Positions 32,201 to 39,378 of a DNA stretch of 64,000 bases are shown here, one piece after another (the stretch's first letter is position 1; every line of letters starts with the position of its first letter). The stretch comes from Pseudoalteromonas sp. XMcav2-N. GTDB taxonomy: Bacteria; Pseudomonadota; Gammaproteobacteria; Enterobacterales; Alteromonadaceae. Location: assembly GCF_024124545.1 (NCBI RefSeq), contig NZ_JAMXSF010000010.1:62001-126000 (forward strand), read 5' to 3'. Below the pieces are notes generated by a model. That model was not told where the DNA came from, did no database searches, and saw nothing but the letters and a program-made list of their open reading frames with translations. A program made the translations under genes and the position numbers.

Positions 32201-33286
32201 TGCGGACTGCGTATTTAACAACGACGCTTTGCCCTGATGCATGTCTTTACTATCAAGCGAAAGGACCGCTGGCGTAGTCAACAAACGCCCCCCGGTTGCA
32301 AACAAGGTGGTTTCCGCCATGCCGTAGCAGGGTGCCGTAGCCTCACGACGAAAGCCGCAACGTTTGAACTTCTGGTAAAAGCGTTCAAGGGTACTGGCCC
32401 GAACAGGCTCGGCACCATTGAGTGCGCTTTGCCAATGCGATAAGTCTAAGTTTGCCAGTTCTTCTTCTTTGATTGTGTCTACACACAGGTCATAGGCAAA
32501 ATTGGGGGCACTGGAGGTAACGGCTTTGGTCTCACTCAGCAGCTTCAGCCAGCGTAGTGGCTTTTGTAAGAACGATGTCGGGTTCATTAGCGCGGCAGGT
32601 GCACCTATGTATATAGGGTGCAAAATACCGAAGATCAGCCCCATATCATGAAAGTGTGGGAGCCAGCTTACAATAGGTGTCTGCGCACTGTGGCCGAAGG
32701 CTAGCTTCATCATTTCTTCGTTATCCATGATGTTGCCATGGCTGACCATTACCCCCTTGGGGCTCCCCGTCGAGCCAGAGGTATACTGCAAAAAAGCCAG
32801 GTCTTGTGGCGCAATCTGGATATCCTGCCAGGCCATGGGCTCGACCAGCTCAACCCCCTCACCATCGGTGGCAATGATAGACACATTGCTCAGACTTTCC
32901 TCGGCTTCAAATAGCGGCTGTGCAATTTCATAAATCTTGCTGCTGGTCAGTGCACCCGTTGCACCGGCGTCTTCAATAATGCTTCTCAGGCGGTCGGTAT
33001 TTTGGTTCTTTTTTGGCGGGTATGCCGGTACGGCCACAATGCCAGCGTACAGACAGGCAAAAAACGCTTCTACAAACTCAAACCCTGAGTTGTACAAGAG
33101 CAAAGCTCTGTCGCCTTTTTCAAAGTAAGTCAGCAAGCGTGCCGCGATCCGTCTGGAATTCAGGTCGAGCTCTGCGTAGCTCAGGGAAACTGCCGGTTGA
33201 TTGTCTTCGAAGAAATACTGATATGCAATGTCATCGCCACGTGTCCGGGCCAATGTCACTAATGTAGCCACTAAGTCGTTATTCAT
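23255..33286 (-). CDS. Hybrid PKS-NRPS loading subunit: FAAL-ACP-KS-AT-ACP-aminotransferase-C-A-T (iturin/mycosubtilin-like)
   Basis: About 3343 aa and first in transcription order. Approximate order: fatty acyl-AMP ligase (YTSGSTG ~170, no CoA needed), ACP (GVDSM ~645), KS (TACSSS ~890; HGTGTELGDP ~1030), AT (SHSVGEY ~1336; AFHSPMM, malonyl type), ACP (GVDSL ~1652), PLP aminotransferase of the glutamate-semialdehyde type (YGKIVGGG Lys ~2107), C (HHVLYDG ~2409), A (~2875), T (GGNSV ~3263). There is no ketoreductase, so the beta-keto acyl chain would be transaminated directly to a beta-amino fatty acid, as in MycA. Unlike the iturin systems, AT is in cis. The A-domain pocket reads D-I-L-Q-W-G-M-I-W, close to Gly-type codes. 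A TTG at 33301 is an alternative start; the ATG at 33286 fits the usual FAAL N-terminus. Confidence 0.92.
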   Translation of the reverse strand: MNNDLVATLVTLARTRGDDIAYQYFFEDNQPAVSLSYAELDLNSRRIAARLLTYFEKGDRALLLYNSGFEFVEAFFACLYAGIVAVPAYPPKKNQNTDRLRSIIEDAGATGALTSSKIYEIAQPLFEAEESLSNVSIIATDGEGVELVEPMAWQDIQIAPQDLAFLQYTSGSTGSPKGVMVSHGNIMDNEEMMKLAFGHSAQTPIVSWLPHFHDMGLIFGILHPIYIGAPAALMNPTSFLQKPLRWLKLLSETKAVTSSAPNFAYDLCVDTIKEEELANLDLSHWQSALNGAEPVRASTLERFYQKFKRCGFRREATAPCYGMAETTLFATGGRLLTTPAVLSLDSKDMHQGKASLLNTQSASRATFYDLDIAEATQTDNQPYYAVSCGGTWHGHTLAIVDPNTKQRCEDGHTGEIWVRGASVAQGYWRKDELTEEIFKARIAGDNDGPYLRTGDLGFVYQDELYVTGRAKDVMIFRGKNYYPQDIELTVVEAHSAMDNNGGAAFSCLSEQGEERLVIVQQVKRTAVRKLNEQEIFAAITAAVTEQHGITPYEVVLIKPGRILKTSSGKIQRQENKRHYLADTFDVLARSRAPQVQPKKIQDNSKVTDYSGVEAALRKVLQEVVGLEVDRQPGSLDIDATFLSLGVDSMKAVRISGELMELHDIELEATVLYEYPSIAQLAHHLSQFESIRERLSCDSHTTSEYNATPSESSETSTQGDASTGESEGDTDVAVIGMACRYPQAADLNGYWQLLTDKRDAISVPDAVRQALCPALSKTRLGGYLSDIEQFDAGLFGISPAEANYIDPQHRLLLETSYHAIQSAGLMPAELTGQPVGVYVGISQNDYFNMSNQAQQGNPYLGTGTALSIAANRLSYTYNFTGPSLSVDTACSSSLVALHHALNGLRVGDMPMALVCGVNLILSNEVTDACDNAQMLADDGRCKTFSRAADGYVRSEGVGCVLLKPLAQAMADKDPIYGVLKGSAVNQDGRSNGITAPNGVSQQRVIKSALQRAAVAPEDIQYIETHGTGTELGDPIEVSALAKVYGEGRAPNQPLLLGSAKANIGHLESGAGLAGLIKTLLCLEKAQLPAQLHTEQLNAHIPWQKLPVEVVTQSQIWPSQENKPRLAAVSSFGFGGTNAHVICAQRPENVAKADKDVSQYAGYVLPLSAKSANSLTQLAHRYADVLSAATPNEFDTLVRQTARKPHYKEARHAFVGESREALVAALTAVQDLPELASQMSAPGRELVFLFTGQGAQYPDMGKSLYDTQPVFRDAIDECDRLLADTLGPRLITVLYQDPNEEYLAQTQWTQVCLFAIEYAQAKLWQSTGLQPDQLVSHSVGEYAAACIAGIFSLADAIKLISARGRLMNALADNGRMVTARCDREQADALVAGIDGQISVSAYHGESGVVFSGHNTAMDTLCRTLQEQNVRHKEINTARAFHSPMMQPMLSEFAQVAAQVRYSQPAIAFVSSVTGKQEALRVCDPSYWVEQICAPVQFAACIAHLSQSEAYIALELGPKPVLCGLLQENRPAQQCEFLHVLHNKGADLPRLLAVKGRLFEMGTELDWTHHYGDNTQPRVPLPLYPFDRSPYWILDIPSQRSAAQNIGLEASDEGAAVTPRDDAIRAFVLNTLSRLLSMPVSDIQTHLPLLEMGVDSLMIMNAVRTYEREFGLEFSVRQFYEELSTVELLVAYIIEHSDYQCAATAPVAVTNEPPKPNSDVASPAAVEQGALNVSSELVANICREQLQAAASVSNTTAAQSVEAVAARQLAMLQGHQNNFAISNPTTRLATLSTEQTIKAHAPASSQSAQPGSAARILPGFGQKQITSAASSRSVQRHLASLTDSYCAKTPLSKTLVSEHRTHLADCRASAGFRLSSKELLYPVFGKRCEGSRIWDIDGNEYIDITMDFGVNLFGHKPAFVTRALAQQIDEGLQLGLASPLACEVAELVSELTGLERVTFCNSGTEAVMTAVRLARNKTRRNKIVQFEGAYHGHYDGTLAQNVPGGDSVEPMCGGVRNGAISDNLVLEYGVDAALDAIRAQAYDIAAVLVEPVQSRHPAHQPWAFLQALRALTTELGIALIFDEMITGFRAHPGGVQAMLGIQADMATYGKIVGGGLPIGVVAGSHDYLDGIDGGHWQYGDASYPQADTTFFAGTFCKHPLVMSSAKAVLSEIKQHGAQLQEAISRNTDYLANTLNTFFTAQNIPIQIEHFTSLFRFRFSQNLDVFFYEMLNRGVFIWEGRNCFLSAAHTDADVNTIIQTVKDSALALKAAGYFGEPDPADTQPVQFPLTGAQQQLLALALKSEQGAQAYHVQAVLRLSGQLDKARLAQAVAQLQTDYSLLSYSVDPDTLSHVRLEASAVSLIEHANTEQSLQVRLADVRYRAFEFGTEPLCRFDLLQDGPQAHVLSITAHHVLYDGLSLQQMMSRIAENYTCIGGDLTAPATVHFSAYVEGVVHYLSSTRYQQDKGYWLDRLAQCEALALPARPGAGRQESFMVEKQILELGELPNIAALSKAQGCGQFATLLAIYALWLHKLTGQQHIAVGIPVSDRQLLSDAYDPHCLDQHLPGYCTNILPLVADFSGPLTVAALVKQLQNSLLEAFEHQHLPYSELTHEAVSLPETLFNLDKVQKLPEFDGLTVSSCPTDTRFGQYELSCNLLCINGQWTLELEYLSARYDSDMMAHYAQSLVRLFAGLQATQDCDKVSLLDSQMHAQLVTPISETLGQPLLLDALSARAAQLPQNTALICAEQALCYEQLQERVNQLANYISARGVGADSLVAIALPRRTELLVALLAVLKTGAAFLPLDLAFPQARLKEMLSDSQASCLLCDAMSEAALAIAHTDIDIVDLDVRQAEIAQCASDFDAQVITPQQRAYVIYTSGSTGKPKGVEISHGALANLLHTMARKPGLDQSDCLLSVTTIAFDIALLELFGPLVVGGTVLLASEQACSDPNALADLIEQYPVTVMQATPTLWQLLLSTCPNFAAGLTVWSGGEPLSSVLAAQLLSQAKALWNMYGPTETTIWSATGQIFHPEDITIGQPVANTSLYVLPENATYNAAVQPVGVWGELWIGGAGLANGYLARPELTQARFVAHQFDEHHTERLYRTGDRARRLADGRFELDGRLDHQVKLHGHRIELGEIEAQLRNVLGDADVRVFIKTTGQNQAALCAYCIEQGELAQHWTISTLRSALANQLPAYMLPEYLCWLGEWPTTANGKLDRNALVVPDNNHQAQTELCQPANPVEAKILTIYHELLNSEQLGTHHNFFECGGNSVLAMQLISRLNQHFAIRATVGDIFDNPSVVQLAVRVEDLNSSGAPAAPDGVARLSNIVSGRDISVAFDDQSMTEMDL

Positions 33287-34250
33287 GCCATACCCATACA
33301 AGGTTTATTGAGTAAGTTCCTTTGATCAGAACATCTGACTCAATGGCCCTGAGCAGGCAATACAACGCCGTGCCGCTATCGAGGCTGAGTACAGTTGTCC
33401 GATCCGTAAAATTGGAAAAAACCAATTAATTACATAAACACAATAACAAAGTATGACCTGTCCGATCACACCTAACCGCGAAAACGCAGCACAGGGTCAT
33501 TGTGGTTTTAAAGGTTAACTAACCGCTTAAAACCGCAAGCTTTGCTAATCAACTACACCTTCTCGCCTGAAGAGCATAAAACTTTGATTATCCATGAAAA
33601 CAATCTAAATCCACTGCATTCAATCAGGCTAAAATATTCTGATAGTGTTAATCTAGCGGGACGACAACTGAACTAAAAATACCATTCCCTAATGTTGTTT
33701 TTATCTTCTGCTAAGCCGTTTAAAAAATTGGCTTTCAGGTTCCTGTTTGATGATTTACCTCTTGATGCTATCACAAAGCACTAAAAAATAAAGCAAAACC
33801 AATTACAAATTTAACAAATAAGTAACGACAATATTACCCATACGCTGAGTTTAAACAACCGTCGTGCCAAAACTCATAGGCGTTGAACAGCATAAAAATA
33901 GCGATAAGTAGCCGTTCAGAGCATACGCCAAATGCTAACTCAGCAATTGGCTGGGGTAAATTACAGTGGCTTACGTACCGATTTAATTACCTAAACCTGG
34001 CTTGACCACTTTAGCCTAACCAAGCTGTTAGTGACACAAGCTGCTATTTTTCATGAAGTTTAGTCGCTCATTTGAAAAACGCACAGATATCTTGGGCACA
34101 GTGTATGACAATCGTTACATTCTAACTGAAAGTCGATAAAAGATGGCCGCAGCAAACTGCTGACTTTGTTGGTGCTGAATTTGCGCCGGATCAAATTATG
34201 TCAGGTACAAATCACTATACTCATGGCAAACACTTATCAGGGAGAAGCAT
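33287..34250. promoter_or_regulatory. Long AT-rich intergenic region upstream of the NRPS operon and the alcohol dehydrogenase gene
   Basis: About 960 bases with no convincing gene on either strand, lying between divergently transcribed units. It must hold the NRPS operon promoter (minus) and the dehydrogenase promoter (plus). Visible structure: a 9-bp direct repeat TGTCCGATC at 33396-33404 and 33459-33467, spaced 63 bp (six helical turns), and a small inverted repeat AATTGG-A6-CCAATT at 33410-33427 between them. No confident -35/-10 pair, riboswitch or known operator was recognised. Confidence 0.5.
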
Positions 34251-35267
34251 ATGAAAGCCGCACTCGTCCATTCCTTTAAACAACCGTTAGAGATCCAAAC
34301 TGTCCCAAAACCCACTTTGACACCCGGCTCAGTACTGGTTGAAATTGCTGCATGTGGGGTATGTCACACCGATCTGCATGCCTGCCACGGAGACTGGCCA
34401 GTCAAACCAAAACTCCCTCTGATCCCAGGCCACGAAGGGGTTGGTACCGTAGTAGCAAAAGCAGACGATGTGACCCATCTTGAACTTGGAGACCGCGTCG
34501 GTGTGCCCTGGTTACACAGCGCCTGTGGTCACTGTGAGCATTGTCTTAAAGGAGACGAAAACCTCTGCCCGCAGCAGCAAAACAGTGGTTACTCTGTTGA
34601 TGGGGGCTATGCGCAATTTACCAAAGCTGACGCTAATTATGTTGTTAAAATCCCCGATAATGTGCCTTTTGTCGAAGCTGCTCCTCTGTTTTGTGCCGGT
34701 GTCACTACCTATAAAGCACTCAAAGTGTCTGGTGCAAAACCTGGAGACTGGGTGTCCATTGTTGGCGCTGGCGGCTTGGGCCATCTGGCCATTCAGTACG
34801 CAAAAGCCATGGGCCTGAATGTGGTAGCGGTAGACAGCGGTGAAGAGAAGCTTTCACTGGCACACACTTTAGGTGCAGACTTGGTTATCGACTATACCAA
34901 AGAGGATCCCGCTGAAGCCATACAAACTCAGCTCGGTGGTGTTCAAGCTGTGGTCTGTACCGCTGTTTCTAAATCCGCTTTTACCTCTTCTTTTCACAGT
35001 GTCAAACGTGGCGGTGTCTGCGTGCTTGTTGGCCTGCCTCCAGAAGATATGCCAATTCCCATTTTTGATACTGTACTCAAAGGGGTCAGTGTTATAGGTA
35101 GCATTGTGGGCACACGCCAGGATCTGATCGAGTGTTTGCAGTTTGCTGCGCAAGGAAAAGTTAAAGCCATTATTGAGACTCAACCGCTTGAAGCCATTAA
35201 CGATGTATTTGATCAAATGCTAAACAGCGAAATAAATGGCCGAATAGTCCTGACGCTGGATAAATAG
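34251..35267 (+). CDS. Zinc-dependent alcohol dehydrogenase (AdhP-like, MDR superfamily)
   Basis: A 338-aa cytoplasmic medium-chain dehydrogenase, the usual length. The catalytic-zinc motif GHEGVG follows a conserved C-G-V-C-H-T-D segment near residue 37-43, and the structural zinc site is the four-Cys [15 protein letters not shown] around 92-106. The Rossmann nucleotide-binding motif [17 protein letters not shown] lies near 170. It should oxidise simple alcohols or reduce aldehydes with NAD(H). A GGGAGA ribosome site lies just before the ATG. It stands alone, divergent from the NRPS operon and convergent with the FAS1 lipoprotein gene; a role in the lipopeptide pathway is not indicated. Confidence 0.93.
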   Translation: MKAALVHSFKQPLEIQTVPKPTLTPGSVLVEIAACGVCHTDLHACHGDWPVKPKLPLIPGHEGVGTVVAKADDVTHLELGDRVGVPWLHSACGHCEHCLKGDENLCPQQQNSGYSVDGGYAQFTKADANYVVKIPDNVPFVEAAPLFCAGVTTYKALKVSGAKPGDWVSIVGAGGLGHLAIQYAKAMGLNVVAVDSGEEKLSLAHTLGADLVIDYTKEDPAEAIQTQLGGVQAVVCTAVSKSAFTSSFHSVKRGGVCVLVGLPPEDMPIPIFDTVLKGVSVIGSIVGTRQDLIECLQFAAQGKVKAIIETQPLEAINDVFDQMLNSEINGRIVLTLDK

Positions 35268-35274
35268 CCGCCAA

Positions 35275-35305
35275 ATAAAAAAGGCGCAACTTAGTGCGTT
35301 GCGCC
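35275..35305 (-). terminator. Rho-independent terminator of the FAS1 lipoprotein gene
   Basis: GGCGCAAC (35283-35290) pairs with GTTGCGCC (35298-35305) across a 7-base loop. On the minus strand the hairpin is followed by a run of six T (complement of the A run at 35277-35282). It lies 32 bases beyond the stop of the minus-strand gene ending at 35337. Confidence 0.85.
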
Positions 35306-35336
35306 AAACCTCATAGGAAAGAAGTGAGGAAGGGAA

Positions 35337-37508
35337 TTAATCTACGGTGGTTATCACAGTATCAATCAGATGAACCACTCCGTTTGCGGTATAAATATCA
35401 ACCTGGGTGATGTTGCTACCCTCGACCTGAAGACCGGATGTAGGTAGGTTTACCTGCCACCATTTTCCAGCAACGCCCTGCCCCATCGCATCGCCCGCAT
35501 TTGTGTCTTGAGCATACATATACAGAGGGCGACCCAGATAAGCGGCTTGCATGCTGCCATCTAATCTTGCAATCAGCGACAAGCCCGGGATATTAGCTAT
35601 CTGCGCTTGCGTTGCGATCACAGGTGGCCAGTTGGTAGCACATGCGTCGACACACTGACTATTTGCGAACGTCAGGTCGTCATCAAATACGTACAGCGTT
35701 TTGCCAGCCATCGCTGCACCATTACCAGAGACCAGTCTTTGATTCGTCGCGTCATAGGCAACCATGTCGGTATCTGTGTTGGCGGTTGAGACAAAATCAA
35801 CAACCTTGAGGTCCAGCATATTGGTGGCCAACGTTTCTACCTGCTTACCATTCAGGCTGAAAGCCAAAGAAGAAGAGGCTTCCAGTGTCAGCACATGCTG
35901 AGTCAACACCTGAGTAAGGCCTGCTGGGTTAGCCAGCAGCGCATTTAAATCGGCCGCGGGAATCTTCTGAAATGCGCGGTTAGTTGGCGCAAAGACGGTA
36001 AATTGCTTGGTAGTATCCGACAAAGCATCGACCAGATTGGCAGTCTGCAATGCAGTCACCAGCGTCGACAAATCATCTGTCTCCATCGCTACATCGACAA
36101 TGGTTTTGTCTGTCGCCATTTTATCCATTGGCGGCATGATCACCTTGTCGAGCACATGAATAACGCCATTGTCTGCTTTTACATTGGCAGTGCGGATCAC
36201 CGCATCGTTGATGAATAGCATGCTATCCACAATGCTTAGCGCACTCTTATCGGTATTCGCCATCGCAACCATGTTGTCTGCAGAGGACGCAATACCAGCG
36301 GCAGTGTCTGACATTACACTCTGCCCTGCAACAACATGATACAGAAGAATGTCTTTCAGTTTGTCGGTGTCAGCAGCCAATGCGTCGAGTGTAGCCTGGC
36401 CAAGGGCTGCAAACGCCGCGTCAGTGGGCGCGAAGACAGTGAATTTGGTAGTCGGGTCGCCAAGTGTTGCGTCCAGACCCGTTGCTGTCACCAGACTCAG
36501 TAACGTGTTGAATGAACCCGCCCCAGCTGCTACTTCAGGAATGAGGCCCAGTGACTCCGGCACACTGATATCGCCAACAACTACCGCATCTAATACGTGG
36601 ATCACACCGTTTGAAGCTGGTATATCAGTTTGAGTCACTGTCACACCCGCAAACTTCAGCATGTCTGTGGCAGCATCAATTGCCACACTTTGTTGGTTTT
36701 GCTCCAGCGTCGTCGCATTTTTACCATTGAGCGACATGGCTGTCACCGAGTCGACTTTACCTGCCACAATATGCTGTTTGAGTATACTGCTCAGCACTTC
36801 AGGATTTGCCAGTAAGGTATTGATGGTTTTAGTACCCAAAGCCGCAAATGCAGCATCAGTAGGCGCGAACACAGTCAAATCATCACTACCGGTCAGAGCA
36901 CTGGTCAAACCGGCTGTTTCGACGGCCTTCAGAAGGGTTGTAAAATTACCAGCCTGAGTCGCTACCTCTGCAATGTTAGCTGTTGAGGTTGCATCACTGG
37001 GGGGCATTAACACAGCATCGATGACATGGATCACACCGTTGTCGGTCATGATGTCTGTTTGCGTCACCGTCGCCGTGTTTATGAGCAGGTTGTCGCCCGA
37101 CAGAGACAAGGCAAGCTTTGCACCGTTCACTGTTTCTGTCGTTTGCCCGGCTAAGGTAAGCGCCGTCTCGGCTTTCACTTCAGATGCCAGAACATGGTAG
37201 GTCAAAATCTTGCCCAGTGTGTCTGGGTCCGCCAGTAACTCGTTTATGGCCGACTCTCCCAGTGCGGCGAATGCTGCATCGGTTGGAGCGAACACAGTAA
37301 ACGTACTGTCCGTATTATCTAGCGTGGCTGTCAGGCCTGCGGCATCAATGGCCGCCACCAGAGTGTTAAAACTGCCAGCTGCTTTAGCAGCATCATAAAC
37401 CGAGTTCTCCTCTGGTGGTGGTGTTGTTACGACTTCATGATCATCGTCGGAACAGGCCGCGAGCAAGGCCAGGGTACTGATCAACATTATTTTTATTAGT
37501 ACTTTCAC
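35337..37508 (-). CDS. Lipoprotein with four fasciclin (FAS1) domains, the last interrupted by a Lipoprotein_15-type domain
   Basis: About 723 aa. I chose the GTG at 37508, preceded by GGAGAAAATC, over in-frame ATGs at 37520 and 37535; it leaves a compact lipoprotein signal ending in L-L-A-A-C. Three complete FAS1 repeats follow, each with the hallmark FAPTDAAFAAL and a closing D(N)GVIHVLDAV, at roughly 35-165, 175-305 and 320-450. A fourth begins near 465 (FAPTNRAF) but is interrupted around 570-690 by a segment with YVFDDDLTFANSQC and CATNWPPV, typical of PF03640 secreted repeats; the FAS1 ending NGVVHLIDTVI resumes at the C-terminus. FAS1 proteins mediate surface adhesion. Monocistronic, with its own terminator. 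Confidence 0.9.
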   Translation of the reverse strand: MKVLIKIMLISTLALLAACSDDDHEVVTTPPPEENSVYDAAKAAGSFNTLVAAIDAAGLTATLDNTDSTFTVFAPTDAAFAALGESAINELLADPDTLGKILTYHVLASEVKAETALTLAGQTTETVNGAKLALSLSGDNLLINTATVTQTDIMTDNGVIHVIDAVLMPPSDATSTANIAEVATQAGNFTTLLKAVETAGLTSALTGSDDLTVFAPTDAAFAALGTKTINTLLANPEVLSSILKQHIVAGKVDSVTAMSLNGKNATTLEQNQQSVAIDAATDMLKFAGVTVTQTDIPASNGVIHVLDAVVVGDISVPESLGLIPEVAAGAGSFNTLLSLVTATGLDATLGDPTTKFTVFAPTDAAFAALGQATLDALAADTDKLKDILLYHVVAGQSVMSDTAAGIASSADNMVAMANTDKSALSIVDSMLFINDAVIRTANVKADNGVIHVLDKVIMPPMDKMATDKTIVDVAMETDDLSTLVTALQTANLVDALSDTTKQFTVFAPTNRAFQKIPAADLNALLANPAGLTQVLTQHVLTLEASSSLAFSLNGKQVETLATNMLDLKVVDFVSTANTDTDMVAYDATNQRLVSGNGAAMAGKTLYVFDDDLTFANSQCVDACATNWPPVIATQAQIANIPGLSLIARLDGSMQAAYLGRPLYMYAQDTNAGDAMGQGVAGKWWQVNLPTSGLQVEGSNITQVDIYTANGVVHLIDTVITTVD

Positions 37509-37844
37509 GATTTTCTCCATCAAGGTGGTCAACATTCGAGCAATACGCAGCCTTGAGAAACAAAGATCAAGAAAATTTAAAAATCTTTAAACATGTCATT
37601 TTTAATTGTGATTAAAGAGCGTGCAAAGAATGCTCTAAGCTAGCAATTAAATCGGCAATACAGAGGCCAAGCGAGCGCGTATAAGCTGGCTAACATGTCA
37701 CATCTTCTGTTATTTGCTAAAAGCAGGTGTAACAACTTGTAATACCAAACCCATTAACATAAAAATAAACTCAAAGACACAGGTAGTAAATAATTAAATA
37801 GTAACAATGTCGTAATAATCAATCTCAAGATAAAGGAGCTAACT
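37509..37844. promoter_or_regulatory. AT-rich divergent intergenic region
   Basis: About 335 bases between the minus-strand FAS1 lipoprotein gene and the plus-strand regulator gene. No gene is visible. It presumably holds promoters for both. One ACCAA-containing stretch at 37740-37748 resembles the half-site of the downstream locus but lacks a partner at 21 bp and a correctly spaced -10, so I do not call it. A good ribosome site, AAAGGAG, at 37832-37838 precedes the regulator ATG. Confidence 0.4.
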
Positions 37845-39267
37845 ATGTACACTTCCAGCCACGGAAGAATTGCGGTAAACAAAACAACTCTGCGTTTGCT
37901 GAGAAAAAAAAGCACTTAGCCGGGAAAAACTAGCCCAAGAGTGCAGTAATAGGCGTTTACCTGTTTCGGTTTCCACAATAAAACGTGCAGAAGCAGGGAA
38001 ACAAGTACTATGTCGCACCATACAAAGCCTTGCTAGCTACTTTCAGGTCAGTATTGACACACTCATTAACGATACGGATGCTCCTCCCTGGATTTACCGT
38101 CATCTGGTGAAAGATATGCCCAATCCCTGCTACGGCAGAGAGTGGGAACTCAATCATCTCCATTCAATGATCAACCAGACACTTAACCTCTGTTCACTAC
38201 AAACGCTCTACTTACAGGGGATGACAGGCGCTGGGAAAACCAGCCTGCTGACGGCTTTTACCGCACAGCTGACCACAGCAGGCAGGCGCAGCCTTACTTT
38301 TTCATGTGATGCTTTTACCGAGCGTACTCAGTCTCCATTCTCCGTTTTGTATTTTGTCAGGGCACTCATGTCTGTCAACGATAAGACTCCAGGCCATGAC
38401 ATTCGCCATAAAATAGACCTGGTAGCCAGCAGTGCGCTCTGCTCACTGCGGCTGCGTCAATGGTTAGGCTGCGACTTAAACCAGAATGAAACAGATACGC
38501 TGGCTCTGTTAACCAAGAATCGGATCAAGCAATTAGATAAACAAGTTGCACAGAATCTGCTCGCTTATGCACATCACAAAGGGGTGATAGCGATTATGAT
38601 TGATGGTGCGCACAACTTAACAACCAAAGCACTCCAGTTCATTCAGTTGTTAACTTCGTGCGGCGCTCAACTAGCGATCACCTTTATTATTTCGGCGCAA
38701 CAAAAACAAACCTTTATCCACCCACCAAAATGGCTCAGCCATGCCCACACTATCATTCTAAAACCATTAGATCTGGACGCTATGGTGCAAATTGCTAATC
38801 ACACATTATTGAGCCAGGGCAGAGTGCCCGACAAACACAGGAACCGAGCAACTAATGCCATAACTCGTGCGCAAGGTAACCCCTATTTCCTCAAACAGCT
38901 TTTGTCTCACCCAGATCCAATCGTCGCACTGCCCGACACATTACAACACTTTGCCCGCAATTGCTTAAACTCAATGCCTTGTGAAGTAGCCAATACGCTT
39001 AAGTTTGCTGCAAGCCTGGGACTGTGTTTCAACACGCATCAATTACAACAATTCAACGACAACGAGAATATTCGCGCTCCGCTATGTGTATTACACAAAA
39101 TGCTCTGCAGCGGGCTGGTCACACAAAGTGATGAGCACTTTTGCTTTGTACACCCTCTGGTTCAGGAAGCACTCAAGAGCCAGACAACACGCAGTGACTT
39201 CAGCTGGTACACCTACCCCAGGCACCATCACCCTAATAATTGCCCGAATCAAGTGACCAGTATCTGA
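37845..39267 (+). CDS. XRE-type HTH / P-loop ATPase regulator, frameshifted at an A8 tract
   Basis: The ATG at 37845 follows AAAGGAG at ideal spacing but its frame stops after 24 codons (TAG at 37917). Removing one A from the eight-A run at 37904-37911 joins it to the long frame ending at 39267 and restores a 473-aa protein. The joined N-terminus reads as a helix-turn-helix of XRE type (LRLLRKKALSREKLAQEC..., SVSTIKRAEAG, residues ~13-70). A P-loop follows at ~125-133 (GMTGAGKTS) with a hydrophobic strand ending IDGAHN (~Walker B), as in AAA_16/STAND-like regulators. An internal ATG at 38107 would give only the ATPase part (386 aa). It is the first gene of the RebB locus and a likely regulator. 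The frameshift may be real, a phase-variable tract or slippage, or a sequencing error. Confidence 0.7.
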
Positions 39268-39314
39268 CCCAATATCGGGGCGCATAAAAAAATACATTTT
39301 CCTTGACCACACGG

Positions 39315-39351
39315 CATGCACCTCCAGCACTTGCTGGAAGTGCATGTTTTT
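39315..39351 (+). terminator. Rho-independent terminator between the two regulator genes
   Basis: A 14-bp stem with one mismatch: 39315-39328 pairs with 39333-39346 across a 4-base loop (outer part CATGCAC/GTGCATG), followed directly by TTTTT. It ends the transcript of the HTH-ATPase gene just before the AraC-type regulator, so the latter needs readthrough or a promoter in the remaining short gap. Confidence 0.85.
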
Positions 39352-39378
39352 CACATAACCTGAAAACAAGGAAATACC

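Noticed and set aside
1312..33286. Many plus-strand and alternative-frame ORFs of 60-220 codons across the synthetase genes.
   Set aside because: They lie opposite or within three continuous multi-domain coding frames, have no domain or ribosome-site support, and are explained by codon structure of the real genes.
37740..37771. An ACCAA-containing stretch upstream of the HTH-ATPase gene as another regulon box.
   Set aside because: There is no second half-site at 21-22 bp and the nearest -10-like hexamer is at 17, not 21, bases.
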